Source: Tannerella sp. (GTDB taxonomy: Bacteria; Bacteroidota; Bacteroidia; Bacteroidales; Tannerellaceae). From it: a DNA stretch of 64,000 nucleotides. Position numbers and translations under genes: made by a program. Below the pieces are notes generated by a model, which was not told where the DNA came from, made no database searches, and saw only the letters and a list, made by a program, of their open reading frames with translations. The stretch's first letter is position 1, and every line of letters starts with the position of its first letter. Below, piece by piece: positions 20,254 through 30,651 of this stretch. Location of the stretch: contig JAISMO010000163.1 of the NCBI GenBank assembly GCA_031276675.1, forward strand, positions 1 through 64,000, written 5' to 3'.

Positions 20254-21048
20254 TCACACCGATACTTCGCCCCTGATATGCGGCCAGGGGTCGTAATTGA
20301 CCGGTTCGAAGTCTTCGTAGCGGAAGTCGAAAATACTTTTTACGTCGGGATTGATTTTCATCTGCGGGAGCGGACGCGGCGTTCGAGTCAACTGCACCTG
20401 CACCTGTTCGAGGTGGTTGTTGTAGATATGCGCATCGCCCAGCGTATGGATGAAATCGCCCGCTTCCAGGCCGGTCACCTGCGCCGTCATCTGCAACAGC
20501 AGGGCATAGGAAGCGATATTGAACGGCACGCCCAGAAAAATATCGGCGCTCCGCTGGTACAGTTGCATACTCAGCCGTCCGCCGGCCACGTAGAACTGGA
20601 AAAACACGTGGCAGGGCGGGAGGTTCATGTTGGCAAGGTCGCCCACGTTCCAGGCGCTCACGATGATGCGTCGCGAATCGGGGTGATGCTTAATGGCATG
20701 AACGGCATCGCTGATCTGATCAATGCAGCCGCCTTTATAATCCGGCCAGGAACGCCACTGGTAGCCATAGATGTGTCCCAGGTCGCCGGATTCGTCTGCC
20801 CATTCGTTCCAGATGCGCACGCCGTGTTCCTGCAGGTAACGCACGTTCGTATCACCCTGCAAAAACCACAGCAGTTCGTAGATGATCGACTTCAGGTGCA
20901 GTTTCTTGGTGGTAAGCAGCGGGAATCCTTCGCGCAGGTCAAAGCGCATCTGATACCCGAAAATACTCCGTGTTCCCGTGCCTGTCCGGTCCTGTTTTTC
21001 CACCCCTTGCCGGAGCACGTCTTCAAGCAAGTTTATGTATTGTCTCAT
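20254..21048 (-). CDS. thyA: Thymidylate synthase
   Basis: 264 aa from [47 protein letters not shown]. Confidence 0.95.
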   Translation of the reverse strand: MRQYINLLEDVLRQGVEKQDRTGTGTRSIFGYQMRFDLREGFPLLTTKKLHLKSIIYELLWFLQGDTNVRYLQEHGVRIWNEWADESGDLGHIYGYQWRSWPDYKGGCIDQISDAVHAIKHHPDSRRIIVSAWNVGDLANMNLPPCHVFFQFYVAGGRLSMQLYQRSADIFLGVPFNIASYALLLQMTAQVTGLEAGDFIHTLGDAHIYNNHLEQVQVQLTRTPRPLPQMKINPDVKSIFDFRYEDFEPVNYDPWPHIRGEVSV

Positions 21049-21056
21049 AACGCACG

Positions 21057-21087
21057 CAAAAGTAAGCAATAAAACATTCGGGACAAA
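21057..21087 (-). promoter_or_regulatory. Bacteroidetes-type promoter of thyA
   Basis: Minus strand TTTG-N19-TACTTTTG directly upstream of thyA start. Confidence 0.65.
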
Positions 21088-21227
21088 AAAAGACGGTCGC
21101 ATCCTGATGCCTGCGCAGCCGGTTCGCCCCTTCGGCAGTGACACACTTCTTTTTCGTCCGGTTATCCGGACTTTTGTCGTATCTTTGCGCCGTGTGCTTG
21201 TTGAACCACGTTAAAAACAAGATAAGA

Positions 21228-21911
21228 ATGAAATATCCGGATGCTGCGCTTGTCTGCTTTTCCGGCGGACAGGACTCTACAACTTGCCTGTTTTGGGCAA
21301 AAAAACAGTTTGCAAAGGTGGAAGCCCTTTGTTTTACCTACGGGCAGAAACATGTGCTCGAAGCCGAAGTGGCGCGAAAAATCGCGCAGGCGGCGGGGAC
21401 ACGCTTCCATCTGATGGACCTCTCCCTGCTTGCTCATCTGTCTTCCAGTTCGCTCACGGATGCCTCCGTCGAGATGGATATGGAAATGCCTGCCGGCGGC
21501 TATCCCAATACGTTTGTGCCGGGACGCAACCTGGTTTTTCTCGCCTTTGCCGCGATTCTGGCGCGGCAAAGGCATATTTTTCACCTGGTGACGGGCGTTT
21601 CGGAAGCCGATTTCAGCGGCTATCCCGACTGTCGCGATACCTTTGTCCGGTCGCTGAATGTGACGCTGAACCTCGCCATGGACGAGCAGTTCGTCATCCA
21701 TACGCCCCTGATGAACCGCGACAAGGCCGAAGTGTGGCAGCTGGCCGACGAACTGGGTGTGTTTGAACAGGTGCGTACACAGACGCTCACCTGCTACAAC
21801 GGGATTCCGGCGGAGGGCTGCGGCCACTGTCCGGCCTGCAAACTGCGCCGCGAAGGACTGGAGAAATACCTCCGCATGAGCGGCAGGAATCTTGAACAGA
21901 AAATGGAATAA
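21228..21911 (+). CDS. queC: 7-cyano-7-deazaguanine synthase
   Basis: [19 protein letters not shown]-terminal [15 protein letters not shown]. Confidence 0.93.
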   Translation: MKYPDAALVCFSGGQDSTTCLFWAKKQFAKVEALCFTYGQKHVLEAEVARKIAQAAGTRFHLMDLSLLAHLSSSSLTDASVEMDMEMPAGGYPNTFVPGRNLVFLAFAAILARQRHIFHLVTGVSEADFSGYPDCRDTFVRSLNVTLNLAMDEQFVIHTPLMNRDKAEVWQLADELGVFEQVRTQTLTCYNGIPAEGCGHCPACKLRREGLEKYLRMSGRNLEQKME

Positions 21912-21915
21912 GCAT

Positions 21916-22383
21916 ATGGAACGTTCACAAGAAGGATTGACGGCACTGGGCCGCAAGACGGAGTATCCGACAGGCTATGCTCCGCAGATACTGGAAACAT
22001 TTGCAAACCGGCATCCGGAGCATGACTACCGGGTGCGTTTTCGCTGTCCCGAATTTACGAGCCTGTGCCCGATTACCGGACAGCCTGACTTTGCTACCAT
22101 ACAAATCGACTACCTCCCCGACTGCCGGATGGTCGAAAGCAAAAGCCTGAAGCTGTATCTGTCCGGCTTTCGCAATCACGGCGCTTTTCATGAAGACTGC
22201 GTCAACCTGATTATGAAAGACCTGATACGGCTGATGGATCCCAAATACATCGAAGTGACCGGGCGCTTCACGCCGCGCGGCGGCATCAGTATCCATCCGT
22301 TTTGCGCTTACGGACGTCCCGGCACCAAATACGAATCCTGGGCCGAACAGCGTCTGGGCCGTTATCCCGCACGCCATGAGTAG
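21916..22383 (+). CDS. queF: NADPH-dependent 7-cyano-7-deazaguanine reductase
   Basis: [46 protein letters not shown]. Confidence 0.93.
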   Translation: MERSQEGLTALGRKTEYPTGYAPQILETFANRHPEHDYRVRFRCPEFTSLCPITGQPDFATIQIDYLPDCRMVESKSLKLYLSGFRNHGAFHEDCVNLIMKDLIRLMDPKYIEVTGRFTPRGGISIHPFCAYGRPGTKYESWAEQRLGRYPARHE

Positions 22384-24052
22384 ATACGGAGCAAACACGG
22401 CAGGGCCTGACTTCCTTTTCGAAAGCAGCTGGGAGGTATGCAACAAGGTCGGAGGCATCTACACGGTACTTTCCACCAAGGCGCGGACGCTGCATCAGCG
22501 CTATGGCGACCGCGCAATTTTCATCGGCCCCGACCTCGGACAGCCCGCTCCCGATTTCATCGCCGATCCGTCGCTTTTCCCCGAATGGGCTGTGCACGTC
22601 CACGCGCATGAAACGCTGCGCATCAAGGTGGGACGATGGAACATCTGCGGGATGCCGCCCGTCGTGCTGGTTGACTTCAAACCCTTTTTTTCCGAACGGA
22701 ACACGCTGTTTTTCGAGATATGGGAAACTTTCGGCGTCGATTCGTCCGTTGCCTACGGCGACTATGACGAATCGTGCATTTTCGCGTATGCCGCGGCGCA
22801 AACCATCCGGAGTTTTTACCGCTTCCATCATCTGGAAGAGCAGCGGGTAATCGCCCACTTTGACGAATGGATGCTGGGGATGGGACTGCTCTTTCTCCGG
22901 AAACACCTGCCCGCCGTGGCCACCGTGTTCACAACCCATGCCACGACCGTTGGACGCGCCATTGCCGGCAACGGCAAACCGCTCTACGGATATATGCAGG
23001 GATATGACGGCGACCAGATGGCGCGCGAACTGCATGTCGAAGCCAAACATGCCCTGGAGAAACAGGCGGCACACCGGGCCGACAGCTTCACAACCGTCAG
23101 CCGCATCACGGCCATGGAGTGTGCCCGCCTGCTGGACAAGGCGCCGGATACGGTCACGCCGAACGGGTTCGAACCTGATCTGGTGCCCGCCGGCGAAGCC
23201 TATGAGATCCGGCGCGGCAAAGCGCGGGAGACCCTGCTGCGCGCAGCAGGAAAACTGCTGGGCGCGCCGGTCGATCCGGAGGCCTTTCTGATTGCCACCG
23301 GAGGGCGCTATGAGTACCGCAACAAAGGCCTCGACGTATTTATCGACGCCATGAACCGTCTCCGCCTGTCGGACGAACTGAAGCGCGAAACGCTGGCTTT
23401 CATCCTGGTGCCCGCCTGGGTCTATGCGCCCCGAGCAGACCTGAAAGCGGCCCTTGAACAGGATTTTCCGCAGACGGTACCGATGCAGACGCCTTTGCTG
23501 ACTCACTGGCTCCACCGGATGGCGGATGACCCCGTGATGAACTTTCTTTTCCATGCCGGCTTCTCCAATCGCCCGTCCGACAGGCTGAAAATCATCTTTG
23601 TCCCCTGCTACATGGACGGCTGTGACGGCATTTTCAACCTCACCTACTACGACCTGCTGATCGGAATGGATGCAACCGTTTTCCCCTCCTATTACGAGCC
23701 GTGGGGATATACGCCGCTGGAAAGCATCGCCTTCGGCGTCCCGACGGTGACGACCGACCTGGCCGGCTTCGGCGCGTGGGCAAAAAGCACCGTGCCCGCA
23801 GAGACCCTGGACGACGGCGTGGCCGCAGTCCACCGAACGGACGACAATTACGGCGAGGTGACGGAAACCGTGGCCGGACTGCTGCTCGCCCTGAGCCGGA
23901 AGCCGGAAGCCGAACGGAAAGCCCTTCGCAAGACCTGTTTCGACCTGGCCTCCAAAGCCGAATGGCAACACTTCATTGCCCATTATGAAACGGCTTACGG
24001 GCAGGCGCTCGCAAAGGCGGCAGCAAGAATAAAACAACGCGCGGATAAATAA
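22376..24052 (+). CDS. Glycogen synthase, GT3-type
   Basis: [64 protein letters not shown]. Confidence 0.88.
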   Translation: MSRYGANTAGPDFLFESSWEVCNKVGGIYTVLSTKARTLHQRYGDRAIFIGPDLGQPAPDFIADPSLFPEWAVHVHAHETLRIKVGRWNICGMPPVVLVDFKPFFSERNTLFFEIWETFGVDSSVAYGDYDESCIFAYAAAQTIRSFYRFHHLEEQRVIAHFDEWMLGMGLLFLRKHLPAVATVFTTHATTVGRAIAGNGKPLYGYMQGYDGDQMARELHVEAKHALEKQAAHRADSFTTVSRITAMECARLLDKAPDTVTPNGFEPDLVPAGEAYEIRRGKARETLLRAAGKLLGAPVDPEAFLIATGGRYEYRNKGLDVFIDAMNRLRLSDELKRETLAFILVPAWVYAPRADLKAALEQDFPQTVPMQTPLLTHWLHRMADDPVMNFLFHAGFSNRPSDRLKIIFVPCYMDGCDGIFNLTYYDLLIGMDATVFPSYYEPWGYTPLESIAFGVPTVTTDLAGFGAWAKSTVPAETLDDGVAAVHRTDDNYGEVTETVAGLLLALSRKPEAERKALRKTCFDLASKAEWQHFIAHYETAYGQALAKAAARIKQRADK

Positions 24053-24058
24053 CACAGA

Positions 24059-25177
24059 ATGGATTTCAAGGAATTATTCAGGCCGGACTTCACCGTGAAA
24101 GACGAAGAGGTGACGGCATCGCTCCGGCGCTCGCCCTGTCCCGTGATCCTGTACGGCGCGGCAGAAGACGTGGGAGACCGGATCGTCAACAAACTGTCGG
24201 CCTGCGGCCTGCACCTTGCCGGCGTGGTCGTGGACGAAGACTGTCCGGCCGCCGTCGATACGCCCGCGCTGTCGGGCACGGATGTATACACGCCAGCCGG
24301 TGCGGACAAACGCTTTGCGGCCTACCACGTCCTCATCGGCTTTGTCGGGGGGTATGCCCGGACCGGCCACATCGCGCGGAAATTCCGCAACGCCCGGTCG
24401 GTCGACTATCTCTCCGAACTGTTCGACATGGAAATCATTACGCCCTCCTTCGTCGCAGCGCACCGCGAACCGCTCGAAGCCCTTTACCGCAGCCTTGGCG
24501 ACCCGCTCTCGCAAGACTCCTTCGTCGCCTACCTGCTGGCCAAAACCCGACAGGACATGCGCTACATCCCGCCCTTTTTCGACAGGGCACAGTACTTCCC
24601 CGCCGGACTCTTCAGGCTGACGGACCACGAATCCTATTTCGACTGCGGCGCCTTCACCGGCGACACCGTCGCCGATTTCCTGCACGCTACCGGCGGACGC
24701 TACCGCCACATCTGGGCAGCCGAACCCGACCCGTCCAACTTCCGCCGGCTGACGCGCTTCATCGCCGACCGCCGGCTGACCGGCATTGAGGCCGTGAACC
24801 GGGGAATCTACAGCTTCGCCGGCCGCCTGCCCTTTCAGGCGGAAGGAAACATGCTCTCGATGATTGCCGCAGAGGCCGCGCAGAGCATTGAGGTGGATAC
24901 CGTCGACCGCATCGCGGCCGGCCGGCCGGTCACCTACCTCAAAATGGACGTGGAAGGCGCCGAACTGATGGCGCTCCGCGGCGCCGAACAAACCCTCCGC
25001 ACACACCGGCCGCTGCTGGGAATCAGCATCTATCACCGGCAACGCGACCTGATCGACATCCCCGCCTTCATCCACTCCCTTGTACCCGAATACCGCTTTC
25101 ATTTCAGGGTGCACAAGAAACTGGCCATCGACACCGTACTGTATGCCGTGGCGCCCCACTCCGGATCATCCTCCTGA
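24059..25177 (+). CDS. FkbM family methyltransferase
   Basis: YFDCGAFTGDTVADFL; IEVDTVDRIAAGRPVTYLKMDVEGAELMALRGAEQTL. Confidence 0.8.
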   Translation: MDFKELFRPDFTVKDEEVTASLRRSPCPVILYGAAEDVGDRIVNKLSACGLHLAGVVVDEDCPAAVDTPALSGTDVYTPAGADKRFAAYHVLIGFVGGYARTGHIARKFRNARSVDYLSELFDMEIITPSFVAAHREPLEALYRSLGDPLSQDSFVAYLLAKTRQDMRYIPPFFDRAQYFPAGLFRLTDHESYFDCGAFTGDTVADFLHATGGRYRHIWAAEPDPSNFRRLTRFIADRRLTGIEAVNRGIYSFAGRLPFQAEGNMLSMIAAEAAQSIEVDTVDRIAAGRPVTYLKMDVEGAELMALRGAEQTLRTHRPLLGISIYHRQRDLIDIPAFIHSLVPEYRFHFRVHKKLAIDTVLYAVAPHSGSSS

Positions 25178-25230
25178 AGCAGCTGAACGGCCGCTGCGGC
25201 TGTTTGGCCGTTCGGATGCTGTTGCCCGTT

Positions 25231-25337
25231 TATGCTGCGACGCAGCATAGCGTTATGCTGTGACACGGCATAGCCTTATGCTGCGACACGGCATAGCCTT
25301 ATGCTGTGACACAGCATAACGTTATGCTGTGATGCAG
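25231..25337. repeat. Palindromic tandem array B, period 23 bp, 4.5 units, core TATGCTGYGACRCRGCATA
   Basis: Units tatgctgcgacgcagcatagcgt / tatgctgtgacacggcatagcct / tatgctgcgacacggcatagcct / tatgctgtgacacagcataacgt / tatgctgtgatgcag. Confidence 0.92.
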
Positions 25338-25478
25338 AACGGAGCCGCCACGGAAAGACGACTCACGGTATGCCGATAATCTGCTCATTCATTTTGATTT
25401 AGCCTTTTGACCGGAAACAGGTCTGCGGAGAAAAGCGCCGCCGTCACCGGTCACCGGGTCAGGCCGCCGGGTCGGTAC

Positions 25479-26171
25479 TTATTCGATCAGTTTGTATTTT
25501 GTCTGTGCGGTACGGCTGGAGCAGGCGTTGAAATGCCACCACTCGCTGGTGATGGCGGTGAAGCCGGCCCGGCGCATGACGCGGCGCAGCAACCGGCGGT
25601 TATCACAGTCTTCGCGGCTGATCCGGCCTGCCTGCAACAGCGCCTCTTCCCGGTTCGTGTTCGCCTCTTCGCCGAAATAGTCGAAGAGCGTACCCATCGG
25701 GAGCGGCCGTCCGGTATCGTCCACAATCGTGACGTCCACCGCCATGCCGTAGTTGTGGCGTCCGTTTTTCTTTCGCGGATTGGAGACGTAATACGCCCGG
25801 GGCGTGCCGCGCACCTGCTCCCACATCAGCCGCTGGACGGCCATCGGGCGCGCCGCGTCATAGACAAGCAGACTGTAGCCCGGATGCAGCTCCCGCAGAT
25901 ACCGCTGCGCCCGGACCAGCATCCCGGCCGCATCGGGATGCAGCCAGGCCCCCGTCGCGCCCTGATACACGGCCCTGCTCATGAAATTGACCGGCGTGGC
26001 ATAGGCCAGACGCACCTGAATGGTCGAATCGAGCGTCCGGACATCCACCATGCCGCTTTCCCGCATCCGCCGGTCCCAGTCTTCCGACTGAGCGTTCAGG
26101 GAAAGGAAAAAGCACAGGCACAGGCTCACAAGCCAGCAGGTCCACAAACTGCGATTGCGTATCATATTCAA
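25479..26171 (-). CDS. D-alanyl-D-alanine dipeptidase (M15 family, VanX/DdpX-like)
   Basis: YDAARPMAVQRLMWE; GRHNYGMAVDVTIVD; ITSEWWHFNA. Confidence 0.85.
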   Translation of the reverse strand: MNMIRNRSLWTCWLVSLCLCFFLSLNAQSEDWDRRMRESGMVDVRTLDSTIQVRLAYATPVNFMSRAVYQGATGAWLHPDAAGMLVRAQRYLRELHPGYSLLVYDAARPMAVQRLMWEQVRGTPRAYYVSNPRKKNGRHNYGMAVDVTIVDDTGRPLPMGTLFDYFGEEANTNREEALLQAGRISREDCDNRRLLRRVMRRAGFTAITSEWWHFNACSSRTAQTKYKLIE

Positions 26172-26189
26172 TTTACCTTACGATGCTTT

Positions 26190-27029
26190 CTAACTGATTA
26201 CGGCCTGAGTCACTGCCGTGACCGGCCGTTTGAGGAACAGAGAGGCCATTTCCGAAAATTTGGTCACGGATTCGGTCGTCAGAAAACGGCAGCGTCCCTT
26301 CTTCGTCAGCTGTCCGTCTATCTCCGGATGACGGAGCAGGTAATCCTTCAGTCGATCGGCCACCTGTTCTCCCTGCGGAAAAAGCGTAATGCCCCCGGGC
26401 AGGAACTGTTTGATTTTCTCCGTCAGGAGCGGATAATGTGTACATCCCAGCAGAATCGTGTCGATCCGCGCATCCCGCGCCAGCAGCCGGTCGACGTGCT
26501 GTTTCACAAAATAGTCGGCGCCGGGGGAATTGCATTCATTGTTTTCGACCAGGGGTACCCACATCGGACAGGCTTCACTCACAAGCGTGACATGCGGAAA
26601 TAACTTGGCGATTTCCAGTGCATACGACCGGGAAACGATGGTGCCCGGCGTTCCGAAAATGCCGATGTGTTTGGTTTGGCTGAGCCGGTCCACGATTTCG
26701 ACCGTGGGGCGTATGATTCCCAGCACCCGCCGTGTGGGATCCATGCGGGGCAGGTCGCGTTGCTGGATAGTTCGCAGCGCCTTGGCCGAAGCCGTATTGC
26801 AGGCCAGAATCACCAGCGGGCAGCCGGCGTTGAACAGATACTGCACAGACTGGCGCGTAAAGCGGTAAACCACTTCAAACGACCGTACCCCGTAGGGCGC
26901 CCGGGCATTGTCGCCCAGATACAGGTAATCGTATTGCGGCAACCATTCGCGTATCTTTTCAAGAATGGTCAACCCGCCGTAGCCTGAGTCAAAAATCCCG
27001 ACGGGTATGCTTTTATCATCTGCTTTCAT
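26190..27029 (-). CDS. murI: Glutamate racemase
   Basis: PVGIFDSGYGGLTI; LVILACNTASAKAL; DTILLGCTHYPLL. Confidence 0.94.
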   Translation of the reverse strand: MKADDKSIPVGIFDSGYGGLTILEKIREWLPQYDYLYLGDNARAPYGVRSFEVVYRFTRQSVQYLFNAGCPLVILACNTASAKALRTIQQRDLPRMDPTRRVLGIIRPTVEIVDRLSQTKHIGIFGTPGTIVSRSYALEIAKLFPHVTLVSEACPMWVPLVENNECNSPGADYFVKQHVDRLLARDARIDTILLGCTHYPLLTEKIKQFLPGGITLFPQGEQVADRLKDYLLRHPEIDGQLTKKGRCRFLTTESVTKFSEMASLFLKRPVTAVTQAVIS

Positions 27030-27067
27030 AAAAAAAAAGATGTCTTCTCCCCTGCGGGAAAGACATC
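27030..27067 (-). terminator. Rho-independent terminator downstream of ompH/skp
   Basis: Minus strand GATGTCTT...AAGACATC stem followed by ~9 T. Confidence 0.75.
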
Positions 27068-27137
27068 CCTTTCGTTCTGAAAAAGTTTCAAGTTTCGAGT
27101 TAAATGCCGGACCTTCAATGTCCGGGTGGCGTTCCTG

Positions 27138-27647
27138 TTATTTCAGTCCCAGTTTGGCTTTTACAAAGGGGGTGGCGTCAACGGCCGTACTTCCGACATA
27201 AAGCAGCGCCTGCGGATTGATGATGACGGCATATCCCTTTTCATCACCTACCGCCTTGATGGCGTTCTGTATTTTTTCCCGAAGAGGAGCATACAGTTCT
27301 TCCGCCTGCTTTTCCATGTCCTGACGGGCGCTGGGTACATAGTTCTGAATCCGGGTTTCCAGGTCCTGTATTTCCTGCTGGCGGCGCAGTTTGATATTTT
27401 CCGTCAGCGAATCCTGCTGGGCCATATAATCTGCATACTTCTTCTGATGTTCATCCGTCATAACCTTCAAATCCTTCTCATACTGCTCGTTTAATGTAGC
27501 CAATTTGGTTTCTATATCCGAGACTTCCGGCATCACGTTGAAAATTTCCGCCTGATTTACAATTGCAATTTTCACCTCCTGTGCACCAATCCCCAACGGG
27601 AACAGCACAAAGCATAGCACTATCAATTTTCTCATTTTAACTGTCAT
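27138..27647 (-). CDS. OmpH/Skp family periplasmic chaperone
   Basis: 169 aa with signal peptide, KIAIVNQAEIFNVMPE and coiled-coil. Confidence 0.8.
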   Translation of the reverse strand: MTVKMRKLIVLCFVLFPLGIGAQEVKIAIVNQAEIFNVMPEVSDIETKLATLNEQYEKDLKVMTDEHQKKYADYMAQQDSLTENIKLRRQQEIQDLETRIQNYVPSARQDMEKQAEELYAPLREKIQNAIKAVGDEKGYAVIINPQALLYVGSTAVDATPFVKAKLGLK

Positions 27648-27716
27648 ATTTAATAATTAGTTGTTTATCTGATTACTTTCATGTTTCCCAAAGGAATTGC
27701 GTGCAAATGTACGCAA

Positions 27717-28235
27717 TTATTTTGAATATCCTAATTTCACAAGCACTTCATTGCTGATGTCTATTTTCGGCGAGGCAAAAATCAGGCTCATGGCCGATGC
27801 GCGGTCAACAACGGCCTGGTAGCCCTTGTCTTCGGCAATTTCCTTCACGGCGCTGTAGATCTCGTCCTGAATCGGCTTCATCAAGCTGTTCCGCTTCTGA
27901 TACAGTTCGCCTTCCGCTCCGAAGTATTTGCGTTTCAAATCCTGCGCGGCCTGTTCTTTCTTGACAATTTCTTCCTCGCGTTTGGTTTTCATTTCTGCCG
28001 AGAGAAACACCAGATCGCTCTGATAGCTCTTATACAGGTTTTGAGCTTCCTGTTGAAGCGCTTCCACTTCGTTTTGCCACTTCTTGGAGAGTTGCGACAG
28101 TTGCTCGTTTGTCATTTCGTATGCCGGAATATTCTTCAAAATATATTCCATATCAATCAGCGCAAATTTTTGCGCCATGGTTGCCAGCGAACACAGCACC
28201 AGCATGGATGTTAATAAAATACTTTTCCGTTTCAT
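27717..28235 (-). CDS. OmpH/Skp family periplasmic chaperone
   Basis: 172 aa; QKFALIDMEYILKNIPAYEMTNEQLSQLSKKW. Confidence 0.85.
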   Translation of the reverse strand: MKRKSILLTSMLVLCSLATMAQKFALIDMEYILKNIPAYEMTNEQLSQLSKKWQNEVEALQQEAQNLYKSYQSDLVFLSAEMKTKREEEIVKKEQAAQDLKRKYFGAEGELYQKRNSLMKPIQDEIYSAVKEIAEDKGYQAVVDRASAMSLIFASPKIDISNEVLVKLGYSK

Positions 28236-28329
28236 AAATCATTCTTTTTTATGGGTTCATATCCTGAAGTGCAAAGATAGACAAGAGTTTCGTCGGTCAC
28301 GCCGAATTACGTTAAATTAACGGGACCCC

Positions 28330-28745
28330 GGCATCATGTCAATACTCATATGCGGCCTTTCATTATTGTAGAAGTCTGCCGCCACTGTTACAGCGGCTTT
28401 TACTTCATCCATGCCCGGAAGACAATTCCTTTCAGCAGTTCATTCTTCATCGTGCCGTTGATGCGCTCCGCCTGTGCCGGGATTCTGCAAGCGGACAGCC
28501 TCCGCCTGCAGGGCTTTCACGTCATGGCCCCGGATAGCGCCGCCGGGCGCCGAACCTGTTTGCTGTTTTTTCATCGGAACGGTTTTTCCCGCGTTTTCCG
28601 CCGCAAAGACAGCTATCCATCCTGACACCGCAGAATGCCCTGCCGGTATAATTCGGGATATGCGATCTTCTCCGCAGCCATACTCACAATGTAATCTGAT
28701 GACTTCTTCAAAATACAGTCGCTGTTTCTCTGTTCGCAATTTCAT
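28330..28745 (-). pseudogene. IS3-family transposase remnant (OrfA N-terminus joined to OrfB C-terminus)
   Basis: OrfA-like MKLRTEKQRLYFEEVIRLHCEYGCGEDRISRIIPAGHSAVSGWI; shifted frames encode AERINGTMKNELLKG and DEVKAAVTVAADFYNNERPHMSIDMM. Confidence 0.75.
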
Positions 28746-28853
28746 CGTTAACTCTTTGGGATGTCAACTTTTTCTGGCGAAAGACAGTTTTGATATATCC
28801 GTAAAAAGTTGTTCTTTTGTAGCCTGCAAAAAAAACTGTAAAGGAAAAGACTA

Positions 28854-30620
28854 ATGTATATGCGTACGACAGCGCTTCAATATCTATATTTGCAAAAACC
28901 GGTAAGTACAATGCTGCTGGTTGCTCTGTTGTCGGTCCTGCCGTGGATAGCCACGGGAGAGTTTTCGACCAAGGGCGAACCGCGCGAGGCGGCTGTTGCC
29001 GTTTCGATGCTGGAATCGGGAAACTGGATGTTGCCCGTAGCCTATGCCGACGAGTTTGCCTACAAACCGCCGATGACGCACTGGCTGATGGCGCTCTTTT
29101 CTCTGCCGCAGGGACACGTCTCACCCTTCACCGCCCGCCTCCCGTCAGCGCTGGCTTATGCGGCGCTGCTGGCCGTTTCGCTCCTCTTTTTCGGCAGGAA
29201 AGTCCGCTTTCAGGAAGCCTTTATTGCAACGCTGCTGCTGCTGACCTGCGTGGAAATCCATCGCGCAGGCATGACGGCGCGCGTTGACATGCTGCTGACC
29301 TTCTTTACCGTCGCCGGACTGATGCGGCTGTTCCGGTGGGAGGATGAAGGCGAACTCAAAGGATTGCCTGTTGTGATTCCCCTCCTGCTGAGCGGCGCCG
29401 TCCTGACCAAGGGGCCGGTGGGTTTGATTCTGCCGCTGTTTGTGTTTGGCGTCTACCTGTTGCTGGTGCGTAAATACACTCTTTTCAAGATAGGTAAATC
29501 GCTGCTTTATATCGGTATTGCCTCGCTCTTTCTTCCTTCCATCTGGTACATTGAGGCCTGGCGGATGGGGGGAGATGATTTCCTGAACGTGGTGCTGGCC
29601 GAAAACTTCGGACGGTTTTTCCATCTCAATCCGGAAAACATTCACTACGATTTGGGACATGAGAACGGGACAGGGTATCTTCTCGTCACGCTGGCAGCCG
29701 GCTTTCTCCCCTGGACGCTGTTACTTTTCTTCTCTCTCTTCGGACTGAAAACCGGTAAGCCCGGCGTTCCGTTGAAAGAATGGCCGAAGCGACTGTGGCT
29801 GCATCTCCGGACGATGGACTCCGTCAGACTGTTTAGCCTGACGGCTTCCGTCTGTATTGTGTTTTTCTACTCCTTTCCAAGCAGCAAGCGAAGCGTTTAC
29901 CTGATGCCGGCGTATCCTTTCATCGCCCTGTTTATCGCCCGGCATTGCCTGTATCTGGCGGAATATCGTTCCAAAGTGATTCGTCTGTATGCCGGCGTGC
30001 TTGCCTCGCTTGTGGCGGTTGCGGCGGTTGTGGCGGCGCTTCAAATGACCGGACTGATTGACATTCGCAGCCTGGCCGGTCGATATGTTTCCGGCAGTTT
30101 CGCGTCCGCCACGCTGGATGCGGTTGCCCGTTCGTTCTCGCCCGGTATCACGATAGCGCTGACAGGCATGTTGCTGTCGGTTTCGCTGATCACCGTCGTC
30201 TACCTGATGAGAAAGAAAATCAATATCAAAATACTGTATGCGACATTTTTCCTGGTTTTCTGTACTCACCTGTTTATTGATGGCGTAGTGATGAGAAGCG
30301 TTCGCCGGGAAAGTTCGGCGCGCCCTTTTGCCGAAGAAATAAGACAGACGTACGGTCTGGACAAAACGAACGTATATGTGATGAACGACCTGCATACCTA
30401 CTATAACATGTACGGGCTGAACTTCTATCTGGGCAACTGTTTCCGGAATTTCGAGACCGAGCAGCCGCAAACGGGTTTTTTCCTGGCCGCCGAAAGAGAT
30501 TTTCCGACCCTCATGCAACGCTACGGAGCGGAATATGACTTTCGGACGCTGTGTGTTTCGGACAGAATCATCGGCGACGTGCGGGGACGGATTGTCCTGA
30601 GCCGCTTTACACGCAAATAA
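28854..30620 (+). CDS. ArnT/PMT-like membrane glycosyltransferase
   Basis: TKGEPREAAVAVSMLESGNWMLPVAYADEFAYKPPMTHW; multiple TM segments. Confidence 0.8.
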   Translation: MYMRTTALQYLYLQKPVSTMLLVALLSVLPWIATGEFSTKGEPREAAVAVSMLESGNWMLPVAYADEFAYKPPMTHWLMALFSLPQGHVSPFTARLPSALAYAALLAVSLLFFGRKVRFQEAFIATLLLLTCVEIHRAGMTARVDMLLTFFTVAGLMRLFRWEDEGELKGLPVVIPLLLSGAVLTKGPVGLILPLFVFGVYLLLVRKYTLFKIGKSLLYIGIASLFLPSIWYIEAWRMGGDDFLNVVLAENFGRFFHLNPENIHYDLGHENGTGYLLVTLAAGFLPWTLLLFFSLFGLKTGKPGVPLKEWPKRLWLHLRTMDSVRLFSLTASVCIVFFYSFPSSKRSVYLMPAYPFIALFIARHCLYLAEYRSKVIRLYAGVLASLVAVAAVVAALQMTGLIDIRSLAGRYVSGSFASATLDAVARSFSPGITIALTGMLLSVSLITVVYLMRKKINIKILYATFFLVFCTHLFIDGVVMRSVRRESSARPFAEEIRQTYGLDKTNVYVMNDLHTYYNMYGLNFYLGNCFRNFETEQPQTGFFLAAERDFPTLMQRYGAEYDFRTLCVSDRIIGDVRGRIVLSRFTRK

Positions 30621-30651
30621 GATTTAGGTTAATTATCAAATAACGAAAACA

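Noticed and set aside
19732-21048. thyA-folA pair as a resistance or mobile cassette
   Set aside because: Standard chromosomal folate genes with a normal promoter and no integron or IS context.
22286-24055. 589-aa minus-strand ORF opposite glycogen synthase
   Set aside because: Fully overlaps a confident GT3 CDS; low-plausibility protein.
25407-26603. 398-aa plus-strand ORF
   Set aside because: Antisense to ddpX-like and murI genes.
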